From Eretmocerus hayati (lineage: Eukaryota > Arthropoda > Insecta > Hymenoptera > Aphelinidae), in assembly GCA_029851415.1 (NCBI GenBank), contig CM056743.1, positions 34,984,714 through 35,048,713 of the forward strand: a stretch of 64,000 bases of DNA. Direction: 5' to 3'. Within the stretch, counting starts at the first letter, position 1; each line of letters starts with the position of its first letter. A program made the position numbers and the translations under genes. Below are positions 58,111-64,000 of the stretch, one piece after another. The notes beneath the pieces were generated by a model. It was not told the DNA's origin and searched no databases. It saw only the letters and a program-made list of their open reading frames with translations.

Positions 58111-59581
58111 TCTTATGGTTATCTTTAAGTTATTTCGTCGTTTTTTGATTATCTCTACTTTGCTTTTTCGGTTTTTTTTCTCGAGTGATTTTTTTATACA
58201 TTTACATTTTTTAGGTGTATTAAGTTGGAGTAATTCATTTTTTATGTACTAAGCAATTTTTTAGAGATGGCATTACTCAATCGTGAGAAACTGATCTTTT
58301 TGAAATTTTAAATTAGTGAGTCGTTTTTGATGATCTTTTTTTCATTATTTATTACTCAGTTAAATATTTTTATTATATTTTCCAAGGTTTAGCTAATGTT
58401 TCAATAGAATCTTTTTTTGTTTATCATGCAGATTTCCAGAGCTGTTATTGTTCGACTAAGAGAAACTGATGATTCTTGATTGAAAATTGTAGTGATTTTA
58501 GTATGAAAATAGTTGATTATTAAATATCTTTTCAACTGCGTATTGAATGCGTATTAAAAAATTTGTTAATTATCTGGAACGATTTTATTCATGAATTTGA
58601 ATAAAACTTCTATTGTTGTAATATGGATATTGTTAGGTTGTTTGTTGATTGAATTTCGTTGAACCTTAATAAAAATCATCATATCATCTCATCGAGTCAT
58701 TTTTAGATCATTTGGAAGCTCATCCTAACTGAACCTATGAAATGAAAGGAAACGAGAGGGATGAGATGGGCAAATGTCCCGTCTCGGTTGAAATTTTTTA
58801 GATTGTTCAATTTACATGATTTTTTCTAAAATGCTTGAGTGATTTTACTATGAAAATAGTTGATTATTGGATATCTTTTCAACTATGTATTGGATACTCC
58901 TTAAAAGATTTAATAATTATTTAGAAAGATTTTATTAATGAATTTGAATGAAACTTCTATTGTTGCAATATGGAAGTTGTTAGATTGTTTGTCATATTGA
59001 TTTGATAGTCTTATCATGTTGTGTGTGAAGTGATGATGAATTCGTTTTGGATTTTTCGCATCGGTCGCTCTCAGTGGAGTTAATCACTCTTGAGCCATGG
59101 CCTAGGGGAGGTATCGCAACGTCATCATTCCAGCAATGCTAGGTGTAATCAGTTGTTTGTATTAAGGTCCATATATGTGATGAGTGTAGTGTTGAAGAGT
59201 TTGTTTTGGATTTTTCGCTTCGGTCGCTCTCAGCGGAGTCAATCACTCTTGAGCCATGGCCTAGGCGAGTCACCGCAACGTTCTCATCAGTGTGAATTGA
59301 AGTGTCTTAATTGTGATTGATGCGATTTCTTGTGTGTTCTAAATCATCAATGGTGTTGTAGGAGGGACTGTTAATGTTGTTTAGTGAAGAGTCCATTTCG
59401 CAACAATAGTTGTTAAAAAATTCATTATTATCTATTATTCCTTTGGTAAGAATAATGGAAATAAGGAAAACCTTGATTTCTAACGACGACTTCAATTGAT
59501 TGCAAAATCATGTAAAGATTATTGGGTGAATTTTTCTTCTATTTTGTTCAATTTATTGATTAAGAATGATGTAGTCAAAGT

Positions 59582-59809
59582 ATGTGCGTTCGTAGCCCAG
59601 AATTTCACGATTCCAAAAGAATATACAAATCTATGGATGAGTCATTTACTAACAGGGGACCTTCCAGGGTTCTGTGTAGAATGACTCAGAAGTGTAGGGA
59701 TTCAGTTGGGCGGAAATTCTTAGATGGGATCCGTCAGTCAGCTAATAAGAACACCGAACCCTTGACATTACCTCAGCACTTTTGTGAGGCACCCTACCGC
59801 AGGCGATAG
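59582..59809 (+). CDS. 75-codon ORF in the tandem unit, copy 1
   Basis: Not recognised. It begins ATG, encodes a polar basic peptide starting MCVRSPEFHDSKRIYKSM and ending FCEAPYRRR, and stops TAG. Compared with copy 2 there are about seven amino-acid changes and about five synonymous changes, with no indel or stop. That is compatible with weak constraint or simply with a conserved non-coding segment. No promoter or splice site was found next to it. Confidence 0.25.
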   Translation: MCVRSPEFHDSKRIYKSMDESFTNRGPSRVLCRMTQKCRDSVGRKFLDGIRQSANKNTEPLTLPQHFCEAPYRRR

Positions 59810-60761
59810 TCAAGTATTGGGTTCTTTGTAAGTTGGAGTCACGTCGATTTATTATTAGCAAAAATTTTATTATGAACTTAAATTCACTCATTTTTGAAAA
59901 CTCTGTCCTATTGTCATGGTTATGATTTTAAATTCATGATGATTTTGCAATTAATTAAAATCGTCGGAGTTGAAACATAAATGATTCGAATTTTATTGAA
60001 CCGCAATGGAAATGATCATATCATCGTTTTTAAATCATTTCAAAATTCTGTAAAACTTATTCTAATTAAACCTATGAAATGAAAGGATGAGATGGGCAAA
60101 TGCCGTGTCTCGGTTGAAATTCATTAGATGGTTCGATATAAATGATTTTTTCTGAAATAATTGAGTGATATTACTATGAAAATAGTTGCTTATTGAATAT
60201 CTTTCCAACTATGTATTAAATACTTATTGAAAGATTTAATAATTATCTGGAACAATTTTATCATCGAATTTGAATAAAACTTGTATTGTTGCGATATGGA
60301 AAACAATCTAACAATAGATTGTTTGTTATATTGATTTGATTGTCTCATAATGTTGTGTGTGAAATGTTGATGAGTTCGTATTGGATTTTTCGCTTCGGTC
60401 GCTCTCAGCGGGATTAGTCACTCTTGAGCCATGGCCTAGGCGAGTCACCGCAACGTTCTCATCAGTGTAAATCGAAGTGTCTTAATTTCGATCGATGTGA
60501 TTTTTTGTTTGTTTCAAATCATCAATGGTGTTCTATGAGGGACTGTTACTGTTGTCCGGTGTAAAGTCCATTTTGCAACAATAGTTGTTAAAAAGTTCAT
60601 TATTATCTGTTATTCTATTTTGGTGAGTATAATGAAAAAAAGGAAAACTTTGATCTCTAACGACGACTTTAATTGATTGCAAAATCATCTAAAAGTTATT
60701 ATCAGGAGAATCTTCTTTCTATTTTGTTCAATTATTGATTAATGAATAATGAAGTCAGAGT

Positions 60762-60989
60762 ATGTGCGTTCGTAGCCCAGAATTCCACGATTCCAAAAGA
60801 ATATACAAATCTATGGATGAGTCATTTACTAACAGAGAACCTTCTAGGATTCTATGTATAATGACTCAGATATGTCGGGATTCAGTTGGGCGGAAATTCT
60901 TTGATAGGATCCGTCAGTCGGCTAATAAGAACACCGAATCCTTGACATTACCTCAGCACTTTTGTGAGGCGCCCTACCGCAGGCGATAG
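60762..60989 (+). CDS. 75-codon ORF in the tandem unit, copy 2
   Basis: Same length, start and stop as the copy 1,180 bp upstream, with seven amino-acid differences (for example Gly to Glu, Val to Ile, Leu to Phe). Both ends of the peptide are unchanged. The evidence for coding is only the double survival of the frame. Confidence 0.25.
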   Translation: MCVRSPEFHDSKRIYKSMDESFTNREPSRILCIMTQICRDSVGRKFFDRIRQSANKNTESLTLPQHFCEAPYRRR

Positions 60990-61320
60990 TCAAGTATTGG
61001 ATTCTCCGTATGTTGGAGTCACGTCGAATTGTTAGCAGCAAAAATTCTATTATGAAGTTAAATTCACTCATTCTTGAAAACTCTGTCCTATCGTCGTGGT
61101 CGTGATTTTAAATCATTTATGATTTTGCAATTAATTGAAATCGTCGGAGTTGAAACATGAATGATTTGAATTTTGTTGAACCACAATAGAAATGATCATA
61201 TCATCGTTTCTAAGTCATTTTAAAATTCTGTAGAACTCATTCTAATTAAACCCATGAAATGAGAGGAGACGAGAGGGGAGAGACGGACAAAAGTCCCGTC
61301 TCTGTTGAATTTTATTATGT

Positions 61321-62985
61321 CATCCTACATACATATTCTCATTTTACAATTTTCAGAAAATTTTATAACTTTATAGAAACAGTGTAAAAATAAATATTAA
61401 ATCACCTGAATTGAATGTTTTTAAATCATTTTAAATCATCTGGAATACGTCCTCTAATTGACAATGATGGCATCCAAGTTTTACTTCTTGATTCCCTGTT
61501 GAGTTATTTATCCAATGGACCATCGGGATACATTTTTTTTTCGTCCTTAATGGCGCTGTGGGATGGATATATCAATATTGCGGATTATTCTTCTATCATA
61601 AAATAATTGGATTCGTTTGTGTGAATACGTGTATATATGAATATGAGTGGGAGCGTGTGTGTGTATTTATGTGTGTGTCTGATGAAATTATGAAGAAGGT
61701 TGTGTGTATAGTTTCTGGATATTGAAAATGTCTGTGTATGTGCATGTATGGGTGGGCGGGTGATGGAGTATGTATTGAAGCAATTATTGCATGTCTGTTA
61801 ATTGTTATGTTAATTATATCAATGATCATCAATTATCTAAAAGATTATAAAAATAACTTACCAGTACAGCCTTCCAATATGATTTTTGATAGTTCCAGGG
61901 GTTAAATGACTCTCTTCTATATCTGATTATTCAACTGTTGGCAGGATGTACACTGAGTTATATGCTGAAATCAATCCAAATGAAAGTTATATTATTATTC
62001 AGGGAATGATCTAACTTATTGGTATGTTAGTGAATTGTGGAGTAGTTATAATTATATGTGCAAGAATGAGCGTGAATGATTATGAGTGTATGTGTATTTG
62101 TCTGTAAATATGTGTGTTCATATGTGATTCAATATAAATGAGTGTGTTAGATTGAATTTTTCATGGTGAGAGTTTTATATAATTAATCATTTTATTATTT
62201 TGTTTGAGTAATCAATGAATAAAAATGACTTTTTAGAATGATTAATTTATTCTCTCACCAATGTAGCTTCCTATGATGATCCTCGAATTTCCTTCTGGTG
62301 ATAAGTTCATCTCCTCTGCGGTCTTTCAATGTCTCTTCTGTACAGTTTTGTAAGACTGTTGGATACGTGACGTCCCTGGTAAAATTATCCTAGCAAAACC
62401 ATAACGAATCTACGGAACCGAAAATGCTCGAAACTCTCACGCTCTCGAAGATTCTCGCTCTTTCAAAAATTTTGACCGTGTACCTCGCTTAAGCCCTGTC
62501 GTAAATACTTTCGGGTGAAATCTGCGAGACCGAAGGTCTCGTCCGCAGCGAAGCTATCTGAGGTCGTCTTCGGCACGTCCCGCGCTCAACAAACCCATGA
62601 CTCATGCCACTTTCACTCCCGAAACTAATAGAAAAACTAACTTACAGTACAGAAAATTCTCGAATATTCTTGTACACTGCAATATCGGTTTAACCTAGGA
62701 AATAAGTTTCGATTCAAATCTAATGTTATTCTTAAACTATTCATATAAATTTTTTGATGGGTTGGCAAGACTGCCTCGACGAAGTAACAAGTCCGAGAGT
62801 GTGCTCCGAGTTCCGATCGAATAGAAGTGGGATATAGGAGGCTAACCAGAAAAATCTAGATGAAAAGTGACAGTGTGAAGTGGAAGAATCCAGGTGAATA
62901 AAGGAAATCAATAGAACAAAAAGTGGATGAAGAGAATTGTGAAGTGGAAAGCTAAGGTGTCTTTTGGAGGTTAAGAGCAGAATAG
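61321..62985. other. No recognisable gene; TG-rich runs; possible 5' UTR of the next element
   Basis: GTGTGT-rich stretches lie at about 61,620-61,760 and 62,060-62,140. Two loosely similar phrases (CCAGTACAGCCTTCCAATATGAT at 61,861 and CCAATGTAGCTTCCTATGATGAT at 62,259) suggest an old duplication. GC rises at 62,440-62,600. The last few hundred bp before 62,989 are purine-rich and probably belong to the following non-LTR element. Confidence 0.4.
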
Positions 62986-62988
62986 TGC

Positions 62989-64000
62989 ATGGAGAGCGAG
63001 GGAAAAGAAAGTGTCACCTACCGAGGACCAGTGGAAGCTAAGAACGAAAAGTCGATAAGGCAGGAAACTGACAAGGAGGAGGAAGGTACACGCAAGAAGG
63101 TAACTGGATGACCGGCAGAAACTGGTAAAGTAGAAAGAAGCCTGATAGACAGGACAAACAATAGGAGTAAAAATAAAGAACTGACGGAAGAAAGCAAAAA
63201 AAGGGGTAGACCAACAAACGCAGAAAGATTGAGACCAAGAGCGGACAACATAGGCACGATTTTTGAATTCATAGGAAGAAAAAGAGAGAGATCGAGAGAA
63301 GGAAACGGAGGGGAGGTAAGGAAAATCAGACCAAGAACAAATAGCGCATCGGCAAAGCTGAACCCAACAGGAGAGAATAGAAACCCAGAAGGATTTTCAA
63401 CAGAGAGCAAGATGGATATAGAAGGATTGAAAAAGTTACCAGAGAAAGAAATTATGATACGCATGATGATGAAGATGGATATACTTACCTCAGAGAACGA
63501 CCAATTTGGAAAAGAAATAAAAGAAGATATAAGACAGCTGAAAACAGCTATAGATAAGGAAAGAGAAGAGGAGAGGAACAGAATGAGAGACCTTGAAGCT
63601 AAAATTGAGAAGAAGAATGAAGCATGGGAAACTAAACTGCAGCAAAATGAGGAAAAGTTCAGGGAATTGGAGACCAAAATCACAGAGATGAGTACAAACA
63701 CAGGAGAGGTGCCTGAACAAGCACAAGGCGCAGGAAGCAAGAAAATAGAGATGTTTATAGAAAGGAAAAAGAGGGAGGAGAAGAGAAACAACTAAATTAT
63801 CAAAGGTACAAACTGGACGGAAACAGGGGTGAGTTTGAAAGAGAAAGTAAGCCAATTTGTCAAGGAAAAGTTACAGGTACAAATACAAGTGAAATATGCA
63901 AGGAGAATAGGAACAAGGAATTGGATATTAGCCGGAATGGAAACGTTCAAACAAAAAGTAAATATTATGAAAAACAAAAATAAGCTAGGCGAAGAGAAAA
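62989..64000 (+). pseudogene. Broken ORF1 of a non-LTR retrotransposon, runs off window
   Basis: One frame starts at ATG 62989 and continues to the window edge, broken by TGA at 63109-63111 and TAA at 63793-63795. It is highly charged (Lys, Glu, Arg). Near 63,200 it encodes KKRGRPTNAER, an AT-hook-like motif. Between ~63,410 and 63,790 it is heptad-rich, likely a coiled coil, ending in a basic KKREEKRNN stretch. After the second stop the same frame gives IKGTNWTETGVSLKEKV, the kind of start seen in the RNA-binding region of insect non-LTR ORF1 proteins. It would bind element RNA. The clade is not clear. Two nonsense changes without frameshifts indicate a fairly recent loss. ORF2 would lie beyond the window. 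Confidence 0.6.

Larger units (their letters stand above)
58490..61320. repeat. Tandem duplication, unit ~1.18 kb (two full copies plus part)
   Basis: Landmarks recur at fixed offsets: CCTATGAAATGAAAGG near 58,742, 60,070 and (diverged) 61,252; the ORF start at 59,582 and 60,762 (1,180 bp apart); and the box TTTTTCGCTTCGGTCGCTCTCAG..CACTCTTGAGCCATGGCC at about 59,056, 59,213 and 60,387. The copies have diverged by substitutions and small indels, but the 78-bp box and the ORF region are clearly better conserved than the rest. Confidence 0.8.

Noticed and set aside
63018..63791. 257-codon minus-strand frame, Ser/Phe/Leu-rich
   Set aside because: Antisense shadow of the Lys/Glu-rich ORF1 on the plus strand.

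Overview
This is a eukaryotic, almost certainly insect, nuclear window. It is AT-rich and gene-poor, with one compact host gene built from short introns and arthropod-style promoter and poly(A) signals, and a very high load of transposable elements. The host gene is a single-copy MATH-BTB (speckle-type POZ, TDPOZ-like) gene on the minus strand at about 9.27-10.64 kb. I cannot fix the insect order; a hymenopteran is only a guess.

The main structure is a nested stack of LTR retrotransposons from 11,288 to 39,430. Element B (minus strand, 494-bp LTRs, 4-bp target duplication ATAC) inserted first, into a degenerate hAT-like remnant. Element A (minus, 579-bp LTRs, target duplication CCGC) then inserted into B's left LTR. 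Element C (plus, ~1.32-kb LTRs, target duplication GTTT) inserted into B's right LTR. All three have complete TG..CA LTRs, tRNA-complementary primer sites (Arg-like for A, Leu-like for B and C) and polypurine tracts, and the LTR pairs are nearly identical. None of the three interiors has a recognisable gag, protease, RT, RNase H or integrase. They look like recently mobile, non-autonomous, large non-coding LTR elements of Ty3/gypsy type (mdg1- or mdg3-like primer usage is inference). Element A also carries a nested non-LTR retrotransposon (13.46-18.24 kb, minus) with intact ORF1 and ORF2. Element C's LTR holds five 102-bp tandem repeats upstream of a TATA/Inr promoter and a small 83-codon ORF.

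The rest is dominated by foldback or inverted-repeat elements and odd satellites. There are long foldbacks at 5.6-6.8, 39.6-40.2, 45.5-47.8 (with 46.1-46.75 nested) and 53.97-55.84 kb, and short MITE-like hairpins at 1.80, 2.70, 7.09, 45.62, 56.23 and 56.95 kb. The 53.97-55.84 kb foldback encloses 13 copies of a CpG-rich palindrome (consensus TTCGCGTACGCGAA), many spaced 24-26 bp apart. Other arrays are an AAAGGGCGTAA cluster at 40.8-42.1 kb and a degenerate ~10-bp 'agaccgaact' satellite at 44.1-45.0 kb. A tandem duplication of about 1.18 kb at 58.5-61.3 kb carries a 75-codon ORF open in both copies.

The right edge (62,989-64,000) is the 5' part of a second non-LTR element: an ORF1 with an AT-hook-like motif and a coiled coil, broken by two in-frame stops. 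Long stretches (about 3.0-5.6, 6.9-9.2, 47.8-53.9 and 61.3-62.9 kb) hold nothing I can support as genes.
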